Assembly (NCBI GenBank): GCA_026168805.1
Contig: JAPFDS010000010.1
Span: forward strand, 1 to 64,000
Length of the DNA stretch: 64,000 nt
Source of the DNA: Caryophanales bacterium
Lineage (GTDB): Bacteria > Bacillota > Bacilli > Bacillales > Amphibacillaceae
Direction of reading: 5' to 3'
The translations under genes were made by a program, and so were the position numbers. This document shows, in pieces, positions 1 through 8,262 of this stretch. Positions within the stretch are counted from its first letter, which is position 1, and each line of letters starts with the position of its first letter. Below the pieces are notes generated by a model, which saw only the letters and a list, made by a program, of their open reading frames with translations, did no database searches and had not been told where the DNA came from.

Positions 1-234
1 AAAAATATTCGGATTTTTATTTACTATCTTTATTTAAAAGATGTATTCTATAAAAAGCGTCCTAAACATGTGACTTTCAATTAAATACAAAAGTAGTTTC
101 AGGGTTATATAATTAGCACCCACAAATACTTGACTCAATCCCACTGCAACATCTGTTAGCCATTTTTTCATGGCTTCTGTTATACTACTAATAAAACGTA
201 CATAAAAATATTGTTCTAGAGGAGAGGTAGCACA

Positions 235-699
235 TTGACTATAGACTCATCTAAAAAGATTATTGTAGAAACGGAAAAAACGTTACGAAATATATCAGGG
301 ATTATTAAGAAAAATGGGCGTAAAATATTGCATCAATATCCAATTACTTCTCCGCAATTTATTGCCCTTCAATGGGTCAGTGAAAAAGGTAATTTAACCA
401 TTGGAGAATTATCCCATAAAATAGGCTTAGCATTTAGCACAACAACAGATCTTGTGGACCGGATGGAAAAAAATGATTTGGTTGAACGAGTTCGAGATCA
501 AAAAGATCGACGTGTTGTTCGCATACATATTCTCGAAAAAGGCAAACAAATTATTAATGATGTTGTTCAAAAGCGTCAAGATTACTTAGGAACAGTACTT
601 GCTTCATTGTCCGTAGCTGAGATGGAAAACATGAATGAAGTGCTCCATGTACTCCATGAAAACATGCATCGATTGGATGAAATAGAAGAAAATAAATAA
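235..699 (+). CDS. MarR family transcriptional regulator (YsmB-like)
   Basis: A 154-residue winged-helix regulator of the MarR family. The central part (about residues 40-110) carries the helix-turn-helix (IGELSHKIGLAFSTTTDLVD) and the wing with the typical DRRVVRIHILEKG pattern; the rest is helical dimerisation sequence. The start is TTG, seven bases after a good ribosome binding site (GGAGAGG, 220-226). The position just upstream of gerM matches YsmB of B. subtilis, but racE and gerE, which lie nearby there, are not seen here. Ligand and target genes cannot be told from sequence. Confidence 0.85.
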   Translation: MTIDSSKKIIVETEKTLRNISGIIKKNGRKILHQYPITSPQFIALQWVSEKGNLTIGELSHKIGLAFSTTTDLVDRMEKNDLVERVRDQKDRRVVRIHILEKGKQIINDVVQKRQDYLGTVLASLSVAEMENMNEVLHVLHENMHRLDEIEENK

Positions 700-704
700 T
701 GTAT

Positions 705-741
705 AAAAGGGTGCCTTATACATATGAGGGGCTCTTTTATT
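705..741 (+). terminator. Probable intrinsic terminator after the MarR gene
   Basis: An imperfect stem pairs AAAAGGGTGCC (705-715) with GGGGCTCTTTT (728-738) and ends in a short T-rich run. Two wobble pairs and one mismatch make it a moderate candidate. Confidence 0.5.
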
Positions 742-824
742 ATGGAAAAACTCACCTCCTATTGGTCTAAAAATAAATATAGCTCGTATATATAGTAGTA
801 CAAACTATCAATAGGAGGGAAAAG

Positions 825-1871
825 ATGTATAAGAAGAATATGTTCATCTCTTTAACCATCTTTTGTGCACTCGTTTTATTAGCGGGGTGTTTTAACAAAG
901 AGTCATTAGAGGAAATGGATGTACCTCAAGATGATGCCGAACAAACATCGGGTGAGATGGAAGAAGATGAACTAGAAAGTGAAGCAGACATGGTTCCTCG
1001 TGAGTTATACTTTATTGATGCCAATGGAATGGTCGCAGCTCAAACGATTGAACTTCCAGTAGAAGCATCCAAAAAAGTAGCGACACAGGTGCTGGAGCAT
1101 TTAGTTGTTGACGGTGCTGGTTCTTCAAAAGTACCGAACGGATTTCGAGCAGTTTTACCTGCGGGCACAGAAATATTAGGATTAAATCTTCAAGAGGATG
1201 GAACAATAGTAGTAGATGTGAGTGAAGAGTTTAATGAGTACGCTGCTGAAGATGAACTGCAAATTCTTGAAGCGATGACGTATTCACTTACACAGTTTGA
1301 TAATATCGACATGATGCAATTAAGAGTGAATGGGCATGAACAAAAGGTTATGCCAGTGAGTGGAACGCCAATTGGCAAAGGGTACACACGAAGTAAAGGT
1401 ATAAATGTGATGCAAACAGACACGACTGATTTCTTGCAAAGTGAAGCCGTTACAGTGTTTTATCCAACAGAGTATAATGATTCCAGATATTATGTCCCAG
1501 TCACGCAATACGTTTCAGATGAGGAAGAAAATAAATATGGGTCTCTGATTGAGGCGTTAATTGATGGGCCGAAATATAATATTTTACAAATAGAACATGT
1601 TTTCAATCCGCAAACGGCACTAACTGCAGAACCAACATTAGAAGATGGAGTACTTGAAGTTGAATTTAACGATCGCATCTTAAAAGATGCAGATGAAGCC
1701 GTGATTTCTGATGAAGTGATGGAGACACTCGTTCGTACCTTGACGAAAGATGAAGCGGTAGAAGCGGTCCAAATTAAAGTGGAAAATGTTGAAGCACTTC
1801 AAAGTGAAACAGGTGAGGTGTATGATGAACCTGTAACAGTCGGACTATTTACTCCGAAAGAAAAACTATGA
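825..1871 (+). CDS. gerM: Spore germination lipoprotein GerM
   Basis: A 348-residue lipoprotein with a signal peptide ending in the lipobox LAGC (residues 19-22), then an acidic linker and two GerMN repeats (roughly residues 75-175 and 215-335). GerM is needed for normal sporulation and germination and acts on the outer face of the membrane around the forespore. The length is close to B. subtilis GerM, and the following rph-rdgB-ysnB order is the same as there. The start has a strong ribosome binding site (TAGGAGGGA, 812-820). Expression is sigma-E dependent in B. subtilis, but I see no convincing sigma-E promoter here. Confidence 0.93.
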   Translation: MYKKNMFISLTIFCALVLLAGCFNKESLEEMDVPQDDAEQTSGEMEEDELESEADMVPRELYFIDANGMVAAQTIELPVEASKKVATQVLEHLVVDGAGSSKVPNGFRAVLPAGTEILGLNLQEDGTIVVDVSEEFNEYAAEDELQILEAMTYSLTQFDNIDMMQLRVNGHEQKVMPVSGTPIGKGYTRSKGINVMQTDTTDFLQSEAVTVFYPTEYNDSRYYVPVTQYVSDEEENKYGSLIEALIDGPKYNILQIEHVFNPQTALTAEPTLEDGVLEVEFNDRILKDADEAVISDEVMETLVRTLTKDEAVEAVQIKVENVEALQSETGEVYDEPVTVGLFTPKEKL

Positions 1872-1872
1872 T

Positions 1873-1907
1873 GAGACTGAAGCCTTCAGTCTCTATCTTC
1901 TTTTTTA
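1873..1907 (+). terminator. Intrinsic terminator after gerM
   Basis: A nine-base-pair stem, GAGACTGAA with TTCAGTCTC, around a three-base loop, followed by the T-rich run TATCTTCTTTTTT. Confidence 0.85.
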
Positions 1908-1991
1908 AGAGGGGTATCAAACAATTCCTGCGTGTACATTTATCGTAAATATGATAAAATGATGAAAGAATTTGAGAGGGGCTTGAGATCC

Positions 1992-2741
1992 ATGCGAAAA
2001 GATAATCGACAAATAGATGAATTACGTTCTATTACAATGACACCAAATTTTACAATCCATCCAGAAGGATCTGTACTTATTGAAGTTGGCGATACGAAAG
2101 TTATTTGTAATGCGAGTATAGAAAATAGAGTACCACCTTTTATGCGTGGGCAAGGAAAAGGCTGGATTACAGCCGAATATGCTATGTTACCAAGAGCAAC
2201 CAATCAACGAAATATTCGAGAATCCTCCCGCGGTAAAGTAGGTGGGAGAACGATGGAAATTCAACGTCTCATCGGACGAGCACTACGTTCTGTAGTAGAT
2301 TTAGATGCATTTGGCGAACGAACATTGTGGGTAGACTGTGACGTTATTCAAGCTGATGGAGGTACGCGAACAGCATCTATCACAGGAGCATTTGTAGCCG
2401 TAGTCCTCGCGTTTGAAACGCTACTAGAAAAAGGAACGATTGAAAAAATGCCTGTGACGGATTTTTTAGGAGCTACTTCTGTAGGCGTCTTGTCAAATAA
2501 AGAAACAGTACTGGACTTAAATTATGAAGAAGATTTTGATGCACACGTTGATATGAATCTTGTAATGACAGGACAAGGTGAATTTGTTGAAATCCAAGGT
2601 AGTGGGGAAGAAGCTACATTCACTCAAGAACAATTACTTTCCATGCTCTCATTAGGGAGTAAAGGAATCCAAGAAATATTCGACATGCAAGCAAAAGCTT
2701 TAGGAGATATCGCTGAAAAAGTGGGAAAACCAACAGAATAA
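1992..2741 (+). CDS. rph: Ribonuclease PH
   Basis: A 249-residue phosphorolytic 3'-5' exoribonuclease that trims tRNA 3' ends using phosphate. The whole protein is a single RNase PH domain; the conserved stretches [19 protein letters not shown] and [14 protein letters not shown] are present. The reading frame is open from 1932, but I choose the ATG at 1992: it follows GAGAGGGG (1974-1981), begins [12 protein letters not shown] as in the family, and gives nearly the family length (245 in B. subtilis). It is followed at once by rdgB, so the two are co-transcribed. Confidence 0.95.
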   Translation: MRKDNRQIDELRSITMTPNFTIHPEGSVLIEVGDTKVICNASIENRVPPFMRGQGKGWITAEYAMLPRATNQRNIRESSRGKVGGRTMEIQRLIGRALRSVVDLDAFGERTLWVDCDVIQADGGTRTASITGAFVAVVLAFETLLEKGTIEKMPVTDFLGATSVGVLSNKETVLDLNYEEDFDAHVDMNLVMTGQGEFVEIQGSGEEATFTQEQLLSMLSLGSKGIQEIFDMQAKALGDIAEKVGKPTE

Positions 2742-2751
2742 GGTGAATGAC

Positions 2752-3354
2752 ATGAAAAAAATTCTAATTGCATCCAAAAATAAAGGGAAAATAGCTGAAT
2801 TTAAAAAGCTATTTTCCAAGCATCACATAGACGTCATTTCTTTACATGATTTGGAAGAAGATGTGGAAGATATTGAAGAAACCGGGAGCACATTTAAAGA
2901 AAATGCAGCCCTTAAAGCTGAAACAATCGCTCAACAGATGAATATTCCGGTGCTAGCAGATGACTCCGGGTTAATCGTTCCTGCATTAGACGGAGCGCCA
3001 GGCATATACTCCGCGCGGTACGCTGGAGAAAATGCAAATGATCAAGCAAATAATGCCCTTCTTTTAAAAAATATGATAGACTTAAAGGGCGATGAACGGA
3101 AGGCTCATTTCATCTGTGTGCTGGCAATCGCGAAACCAGGTGAAGTCACACAGTTTTTAACCGGTTATTGCGAAGGTACAATCGCCAATGAAACGACAGG
3201 AACACATGGTTTTGGTTATGATCCATTATTTATTCCTGAAGGATATCATCAGACGATGGCGGAACTTGATTCGCATGTGAAGAATGACATCAGTCATCGA
3301 TCTGTAGCTATTCGTTTATTAGAAAAAGATTTGGCAACATTATTTTTTACATAA
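2752..3354 (+). CDS. rdgB: XTP/dITP diphosphatase (non-canonical purine NTP pyrophosphatase)
   Basis: A 200-residue Ham1/RdgB family enzyme (YsnA in B. subtilis). It hydrolyses dITP, XTP and related deaminated nucleotides to monophosphates and so keeps them out of DNA and RNA. The signature IASKNKGKIAEFK at the N-terminus and LADDSGL near residue 68 are present. A GTG at 2743 is possible, but the ATG at 2752 is better placed five bases after AAGGTGA and matches the family N-terminus. It lies ten bases after rph and twelve before ysnB. Confidence 0.94.
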   Translation: MKKILIASKNKGKIAEFKKLFSKHHIDVISLHDLEEDVEDIEETGSTFKENAALKAETIAQQMNIPVLADDSGLIVPALDGAPGIYSARYAGENANDQANNALLLKNMIDLKGDERKAHFICVLAIAKPGEVTQFLTGYCEGTIANETTGTHGFGYDPLFIPEGYHQTMAELDSHVKNDISHRSVAIRLLEKDLATLFFT

Positions 3355-3366
3355 GGTGGTATACAA

Positions 3367-3870
3367 ATGAAAGAAATCATCGTCATGAGTGATAGTCATG
3401 GACTTGTCCATGAGATTGCGGAAATTTGTAACCGTCATGAAGCAGATTTTATTTTTCATTGTGGGGATTCTGAACTTTCGAGAGAAGAGAAAGTGTTACA
3501 AAATATTACTACTGTCGAAGGTAATTGTGACCAATTCGATCAATTTAACCAAGATGAAATTGTTGTTGTGGAAGGAGTGCGCTTTTTAATTACACATGGG
3601 CACTTATATAATGTTAAACAACAGCTTTCAACACTTTCCTACCGTGCTTCTGAACTGGAATCTGATGTCGTGTGCTTTGGCCATTCCCATGTGGTGTATG
3701 CTGAACAGGATAACGAACATGTGTATATCAACCCTGGTAGCATTCGGATTCCACGTAGTCCGGCCTATCCTACGTATGTAGTTTTAACGTTAGATAATGA
3801 TCAACAATTAACATGGTCACTTTGGTCAGTGGATGGAGAGAAAGTTACGAGCAAAGTATTTGAACTCTAA
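3367..3870 (+). CDS. ysnB: Metallophosphoesterase, YsnB/YfcE family
   Basis: A 167-residue calcineurin-like phosphoesterase of the small YfcE/MJ0936 group. The metal-binding motifs appear in order: SDSHG near residue 8, HCGDSE near 36, EGNCD near 54, ITHGH near 75 and GHSH near 100. Family members hydrolyse phosphodiesters in a Mn-dependent way in the cytoplasm; the natural substrate is not known. It is the last gene of the rph-rdgB-ysnB group, as in B. subtilis. Confidence 0.9.
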   Translation: MKEIIVMSDSHGLVHEIAEICNRHEADFIFHCGDSELSREEKVLQNITTVEGNCDQFDQFNQDEIVVVEGVRFLITHGHLYNVKQQLSTLSYRASELESDVVCFGHSHVVYAEQDNEHVYINPGSIRIPRSPAYPTYVVLTLDNDQQLTWSLWSVDGEKVTSKVFEL

Positions 3871-3937
3871 AATAATTTGTTTAGTATTGACCGTTTACCC
3901 CTTATGAAAAAAAGAAAAAACTTTTTCCAATTAAATA

Positions 3938-3966
3938 TTGACAATATATAGTATCTTGCTTATAAT
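3938..3966 (+). promoter_or_regulatory. Consensus sigma-A promoter of the tRNA pair
   Basis: A perfect TTGACA (3938-3943) and a perfect TATAAT (3961-3966) are separated by 17 bases. The first tRNA starts 50 bases downstream. Confidence 0.9.
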
Positions 3967-4015
3967 AGTATTTGTCGTTAAAAAACGAATGAAGCTTTTT
4001 TACATAGTTAAATGT

Positions 4016-4089
4016 GCGGGTGTAGTTTAGTGGTAAAACTCCAGCCTTCCAAGCTGATGTCGAGGGTTCGACTCCCTTCACCCGCTCCA
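4016..4089 (+). tRNA. tRNA-Gly (anticodon UCC)
   Basis: A full cloverleaf: acceptor arm GCGGGTG with CACCCGC, anticodon TCC at 4048-4050 in the loop CTTCCAA, T-loop GGTTCGACTCC, discriminator T and an encoded CCA (4087-4089). Confidence 0.95.
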
Positions 4090-4112
4090 TTTATTTTTTT
4101 TGTTTTAATAGT

Positions 4113-4186
4113 GTCCCGGTAGCTCAGCTGGATAGAGCAACAGCCTTCTAAGCTGTAAGTCGCAGGTTCGAATCCTGCCCGGGACG
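4113..4186 (+). tRNA. tRNA-Arg (anticodon UCU)
   Basis: Acceptor arm GTCCCGG with CCGGGAC, anticodon TCT at 4147-4149 in loop CTTCTAA, T-arm GCAGGTTCGAATCCTGC, discriminator G. Unlike the tRNA-Gly next to it, the 3' CCA is not encoded: the DNA reads GTTCC after the acceptor stem. The end therefore has to be added by CCA transferase. Confidence 0.95.
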
Positions 4187-4194
4187 TTCCGGAG

Positions 4195-4235
4195 AAACCT
4201 TATCAACTCAATGTTGGTGAGGTTTTTTATTTTTG
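4195..4235 (+). terminator. Intrinsic terminator of the tRNA operon
   Basis: A 13-bp stem with two or three G-T pairs, AAACCTTATCAAC with GTTGGTGAGGTTT, then TTTTTT ATTTTT. Confidence 0.92.
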
Positions 4236-4355
4236 CTTAAAATACAAGTGACGAAATACAAAGTGACCGATTTTTCATTTTCAAAATCAAAGGGAATACG
4301 ATTGATTTTGAAAAGTTTTTACACATTTTTTACACATGATAACATTCACAATGCT

Positions 4356-4406
4356 AAAAGTCCGTACATCACAACGAATATACACGTTGATATGTACGGA
4401 CTTTTT
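4356..4406. terminator. Long inverted repeat, probable terminator for the minus-strand panC-cyclase operon
   Basis: A 14-bp perfect repeat AAAAGTCCGTACAT / ATGTACGGACTTTT with an inner CAACG/CGTTG. It lies 44 bases beyond the stop of the minus-strand cyclase gene and has T-runs in both directions, so it can stop transcription from either side. A 65-codon open frame across it is not a gene. Confidence 0.75.
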
Positions 4407-4449
4407 CGTTTCGGTTTGATCATCGATTAGTAAGTACAAAACTCTACAT

Positions 4450-5136
4450 CTACTCAACTTCTACAATAATATTTACATTGGAAGCATCATGTCCCTTAAT
4501 GCGGAGTGGGGCGGAAAATGCCGATATTAAGGTTTTGCCAATAATTGGTTCAGGATTAATATCTTCATAAATAAGCATTGTTGGGTCTTCGTATTTTTCG
4601 TGATCTAAAAATGCGTGATGAATTGCATAGCCATTTTCTTGTGCGTCATTTAAATTTTCAATACTTAACGTATCAATGGAAACTGCTTTACACTTTGGAA
4701 GCTCCGTTCTAATAAATACTGCTGCTTCATGTGAAATTGCGGGCGGGTTATTGGAGTATTTCTCAAAGTCAGTGCTTCGATATTTCCAATATCCCGTATT
4801 AAAGATTAATAAATCAGCGTTGTACAACTCTTCTCCATATGCTTTTAATTGTTCAACACCAATGAGTGTATTGGATTTGCTTGGACAATTAATTAATAAT
4901 GGACTTTTATAAATGAAATCTTCGATTGGAATTTCATCAATTCCTTTTCCCGTTGGTATATGATGCCAAGGTGCATCGACATGTGTACCAGCGTGCAAAT
5001 AGATACTTAATACACTTCCATTCCAATCATCACCTTTATCTTTTCTTTCTCGAGGTTCTAGGCGGACTTCGGGTAAAGTAGGATGAACAGGCATTCCTTC
5101 ATAAATTGGGTAACCGATCTCTACATATGTTGACAT
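4450..5136 (-). CDS. Cyclase family protein (kynurenine formamidase-like metal hydrolase)
   Basis: A 228-residue protein of the cyclase family (PF04199), which includes bacterial kynurenine formamidase (KynB), isatin hydrolase and polyketide cyclase-like enzymes. The diagnostic metal-binding motif HAGTHVDAPWH is at residues 48-58. Family members hydrolyse amide or lactam bonds with a divalent metal. No other kynurenine pathway gene is nearby, so the substrate is open. The start ATG follows GAGAGGAG. It lies 45 bases downstream of panC on the same strand and is probably co-transcribed with it. Confidence 0.85.
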   Translation of the reverse strand: MSTYVEIGYPIYEGMPVHPTLPEVRLEPRERKDKGDDWNGSVLSIYLHAGTHVDAPWHHIPTGKGIDEIPIEDFIYKSPLLINCPSKSNTLIGVEQLKAYGEELYNADLLIFNTGYWKYRSTDFEKYSNNPPAISHEAAVFIRTELPKCKAVSIDTLSIENLNDAQENGYAIHHAFLDHEKYEDPTMLIYEDINPEPIIGKTLISAFSAPLRIKGHDASNVNIIVEVE

Positions 5137-5181
5137 TTGATGATTCTCCTCTCGTTACATAAAAATATATTTAGTAGTCTT

Positions 5182-6033
5182 CTATTTCCCTATTAAAATA
5201 ATGTTATCAATTAAACGAGCCTTTTTATATTGTACCGCAATTGCAATAATCATATCGCCAGTACAGGTTTGTTTTTTTGTTAAATCGGGATAGGACAATA
5301 CGTCGACATAATCAATCACACCTTCGTGGATGTTCTTCTCTAAAAATTCTAAAACCTTTGTTTGAAGTTGTTGGACGTTTGTCTCGCCTGCGTTGTAGAA
5401 TCTTTCTCCGTATTGTAAACTTTGATAAAGGTTACGAGCTTCTTCACGCTCGGTTTGTGACAAATGGATATTTCTAGAGCTTAAGGCAACACCATCTGTT
5501 TCACGAACAGTGGGACAAGTAACGATATCCAGGCGGAAGTTAAAATCTTCAACCATACCTTCGATCACCGCAGCTTGCTGTGCGTCTTTTCGTCCAAAAT
5601 ATACACGATTCGGAACGACTATATGAAAGAGCTTTGTCAATACTGTTGCAACACCATTAAAATGCCCCGGCCTGGATTGCCCACACAAAACATTCGTACG
5701 TTGATCAACAGACACGGAGACTACGGGCGTTCGAGGATACATTTCTACTGCTTGAGGACAAAAAAGAACATCTACTCCAGCATCTTCTGCCACTTTTCTG
5801 TCCCGGTTAAAATCTCGAGGATATTGATCGAAATCCTCATTTGGTCCGAACTGTAATGGATTGACAAACAGACTCACTACAACAAAATCATTTTCCTTTT
5901 TAGCCTGATCCACTAAACTTAAATGTCCTTCATGCAAGTAACCCATCGTCGGTACAAAGCCGATTGTATGATTTAAACGAAGTTCTGCATCTACGGATTC
6001 TTGCATATCACTAATGGATGTGATTACTTTCAT
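5182..6033 (-). CDS. panC: Pantothenate synthetase
   Basis: A 283-residue enzyme that joins pantoate and beta-alanine with ATP to make pantothenate, the precursor of coenzyme A. The nucleotide-binding motif MGYLHEGHLSL is at residues 30-40 (histidines 34 and 37), and SLFVNPLQFGPNED and FGRKDAQQ are also conserved. In B. subtilis panC lies in the panBCD operon; here panB and panD are absent and the partner is a cyclase-family hydrolase. The ribosome binding site is AAGGGAAA on the minus strand. Confidence 0.95.
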   Translation of the reverse strand: MKVITSISDMQESVDAELRLNHTIGFVPTMGYLHEGHLSLVDQAKKENDFVVVSLFVNPLQFGPNEDFDQYPRDFNRDRKVAEDAGVDVLFCPQAVEMYPRTPVVSVSVDQRTNVLCGQSRPGHFNGVATVLTKLFHIVVPNRVYFGRKDAQQAAVIEGMVEDFNFRLDIVTCPTVRETDGVALSSRNIHLSQTEREEARNLYQSLQYGERFYNAGETNVQQLQTKVLEFLEKNIHEGVIDYVDVLSYPDLTKKQTCTGDMIIAIAVQYKKARLIDNIILIGK

Positions 6034-6254
6034 AACTTTTCCCTTCTTCCTGTAAGGCTACATATTAATCGAACTCAGAGGTCACTATCTATTTTAAAAA
6101 CGTTTTCATAGTATTTCGAGACGATTTCATTTAATGATATCATTTATAAAAAATACACCAAAGAAATATGCTACTTTAGATATTAAGTAAAATCTCTAGA
6201 ATGCTTTGCTGACTTTATATTTTAAGAGAATATAAAATTATTGGAGATGAGGAT

Positions 6255-6797
6255 ATGAAGAACTATCAAAAAGTGTCGTTAAGGGTGTTTATTTCTAGTG
6301 CTATATTATTAACGTTTACAAGTATTTTAGGATTGGGTGATTTTTATGTGCAAATAGGAATAAAACGGAAGATATTAACCTATTATGAGATCGATATTAT
6401 TTTGATAATCATATTAGTGGTGACAGGGATTGTTTGTATAGGTATGACTGTTGAGAAAAAGTTATATAGGGTAGTTATAAATACTTTTATTGTTTATGCG
6501 TTAGTTTTATATGTGCTGCATAGTTTTATAGTACGAATAGATACAGAATACACAGAATTTTATATGGAAAATGAAGGGGATCGTTTTTTTGCCATTGAAG
6601 GTATTAGTAGTGAGATATATAGAGTAAGGGGAGGTATGTTTTTACAGCGTATTGGGGATTTAAAAGTAGAAAAAAGGTGGCAACCAATAAGTCAAGGTAC
6701 TTATGATGTTTATTGGAATGAGGATAATAAAATGGTTATAGAATATATGAGTAGTGGGAAAGGGAAAACAAGCAGGGAAGAGCTGAACTATAAATAA
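6255..6797 (+). CDS. Unknown membrane protein
   Basis: I do not recognise this 180-residue protein. It has three likely membrane segments (about residues 10-32, 43-63 and 70-92) followed by a soluble tail of about 85 residues rich in Tyr, Glu and Gly. It begins with ATG after TTGGAGATGAGG (6241-6252), a usable ribosome binding site. It is more AT-rich than its neighbours and stands alone between the divergent panC operon and the TRAP operon, which would fit a lineage-specific or acquired gene. Coding is supported by length, initiation site and the clear membrane/soluble layout. Confidence 0.65.
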   Translation: MKNYQKVSLRVFISSAILLTFTSILGLGDFYVQIGIKRKILTYYEIDIILIIILVVTGIVCIGMTVEKKLYRVVINTFIVYALVLYVLHSFIVRIDTEYTEFYMENEGDRFFAIEGISSEIYRVRGGMFLQRIGDLKVEKRWQPISQGTYDVYWNEDNKMVIEYMSSGKGKTSREELNYK

Positions 6798-7016
6798 GGG
6801 ATAACATATTATAAAAATCGAAACACAATAAAAACGAGGAGAATCCATAGTTGAAGTTTTACTTTTGTTTAAAATACAGGTAACAATTCTCGAGTGATCA
6901 AGACGTTATTGTATATATAAGGTTTATATCTTTATATATATAATCTTGGTGGGAAGAGACTGTTGTAAAAGTCATTTTTAAGATAGGGTGCGTAAGTATT
7001 AACTGTTTTTTAACAA

Positions 7017-7045
7017 TTGACAATCATTTTTAAAGTCGCTATATT
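7017..7045 (+). promoter_or_regulatory. Sigma-A promoter of the TAXI-TRAP operon
   Basis: TTGACA (7017-7022) and TATATT (7040-7045) with a 17-base spacer. Transcription would begin near 7052, about 200 bases before the first gene. Confidence 0.7.
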
Positions 7046-7127
7046 GTGAACACGATATGAAGTGCCTCTTTATGAATAATTGAACAAGCTAGTTTTGTGG
7101 AGGAGAATAGTATATTTTTTCAAATAA

Positions 7128-7143
7128 ATGGAAGCGCATACAC
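7128..7143 (+). promoter_or_regulatory. cre-like CcpA operator in the TRAP operon leader
   Basis: ATGGAAGCGCATACAC fits the B. subtilis consensus WTGNAANCGNWNNCAW at all defined positions except the last. It lies about 75-90 bases after the predicted transcription start, where CcpA usually represses by road-block. This suggests carbon catabolite repression of the transporter. Confidence 0.5.
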
Positions 7144-7253
7144 ACCAGTTGTAAAAGTGATGCGCGTGAAGCATAAGTGTATCGAGTTATCATCATATGT
7201 TCAAAGATAGGATAGCACCTAATATATACATCATATAAAAGGAGGAATTTATA

Positions 7254-8249
7254 ATGAAAAGACGATTAATCTTATTCAGTTTGTTTTTGGTACTGACGTT
7301 AGTCATCGCAGCATGTGATGATGATAATTCATCTGGTGACGGAGTCGGTGGGGGAGAAACGCTTGACGGTGAGTTCATTACGATCTTAACTGGTGGTTCA
7401 TCAGGTGTTTATTATCCATTAGGTGGCGCTCTAGCTAAAATCTATTCGGACGAAGGAGCGAAAGCAAACAGCCAATCAACTGCTGCGTCAGCCGAAAACG
7501 CGACAACCCTTAACCAAGATAAAGCAGAGGTGGCCTTTGCGATGGGAGATACGATTGCCGATGCGGTAGAGGGAATTGATAGTTTTGATGAACAAGGACC
7601 TCAAGAAAATTTACGAGCAATGGCATCTTTATATACAAATTACATGCAAGTCGTTACGACACAAGATTCTGGAATAGAAACAGTAGATGACCTAAAAGGC
7701 AAAACAGTTGCTGTTGGTGCGCCAGGTTCAGGGACGGAAATAAGTGCTAAACGTATATTAGAGGCGTATGATATGACTTATGATGATATTACTGAAGATT
7801 ATCTTTCGTTTTCTGAAGGTGTTGAAGGGATGAAAAATGGGAACGTTGATGCTGTTGTTATTTCTTCTGGACTGCCAAACTCAGGAATTATGGAATTAGA
7901 TACAACGGAGGATATCGCAATCGTTGAAATTGAAGAAGATAAAATTGATGCATTATCTGAAAAATACCCAGCATATTTCTCTACAAGCGTTCCAGCAGAT
8001 ACGTATGACTCCATGGAGAAAGATGCAAATACAATTGGTGTCAGAAATATATTAGTGACACATACTGGAGTGTCTGATGACTTGGTATATGAAATGACAA
8101 AAACGTTCTTTGAAAACATCGAACAAATGCGAGATAGTCATAATGCGGCTGAAGGAATTGAAATAGAAAAAGCGTTAGACAATCTACCGGCAGAACTCCA
8201 TCCAGGTGCTAAGAGATATTACGAAGAAGAAGGTATAGAAGTAGATTAA
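7254..8249 (+). CDS. TAXI family TRAP transporter solute-binding lipoprotein
   Basis: A 331-residue extracytoplasmic receptor of the TRAP-associated TAXI type. The signal peptide ends in lipobox IAAC (residues 18-21), so the protein is tethered to the membrane. The ligand-binding domain starts with the family pattern LTGGSSGVYYPLGGALAKI (about residues 44-62), and DDLKGKTVAVGAPGSGTE is also typical. TRAP transporters use an ion gradient, often sodium, to import organic acids or amino acids. The genes for a DUF1850 protein and the fused permease follow, the standard TAXI-TRAP set. Confidence 0.93.
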   Translation: MKRRLILFSLFLVLTLVIAACDDDNSSGDGVGGGETLDGEFITILTGGSSGVYYPLGGALAKIYSDEGAKANSQSTAASAENATTLNQDKAEVAFAMGDTIADAVEGIDSFDEQGPQENLRAMASLYTNYMQVVTTQDSGIETVDDLKGKTVAVGAPGSGTEISAKRILEAYDMTYDDITEDYLSFSEGVEGMKNGNVDAVVISSGLPNSGIMELDTTEDIAIVEIEEDKIDALSEKYPAYFSTSVPADTYDSMEKDANTIGVRNILVTHTGVSDDLVYEMTKTFFENIEQMRDSHNAAEGIEIEKALDNLPAELHPGAKRYYEEEGIEVD

Positions 8250-8262
8250 CTTCTTTTAAACG

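Larger units (their letters stand above)
6798..7253. other. Intergenic leader region of the TRAP operon
   Basis: A 456-base stretch without a credible gene. It holds a sigma-A promoter (7017-7045), a cre-like site (7128-7143) and the ribosome binding site of the TAXI binding protein (AAAGGAGGAAT, 7239-7249). The first 200 bases show an AT-rich tract with TATATATAA repeats but nothing I can name. Confidence 0.6.

Noticed and set aside
790..815. Possible sigma-E promoter before gerM
   Set aside because: The AT-rich stretch offers partial matches only, with no pair at the right spacing.
4233..4430. 65-codon open frame after the tRNAs
   Set aside because: It runs through the tRNA terminator and the long inverted repeat at 4356-4406, has no ribosome binding site and no recognisable sequence.
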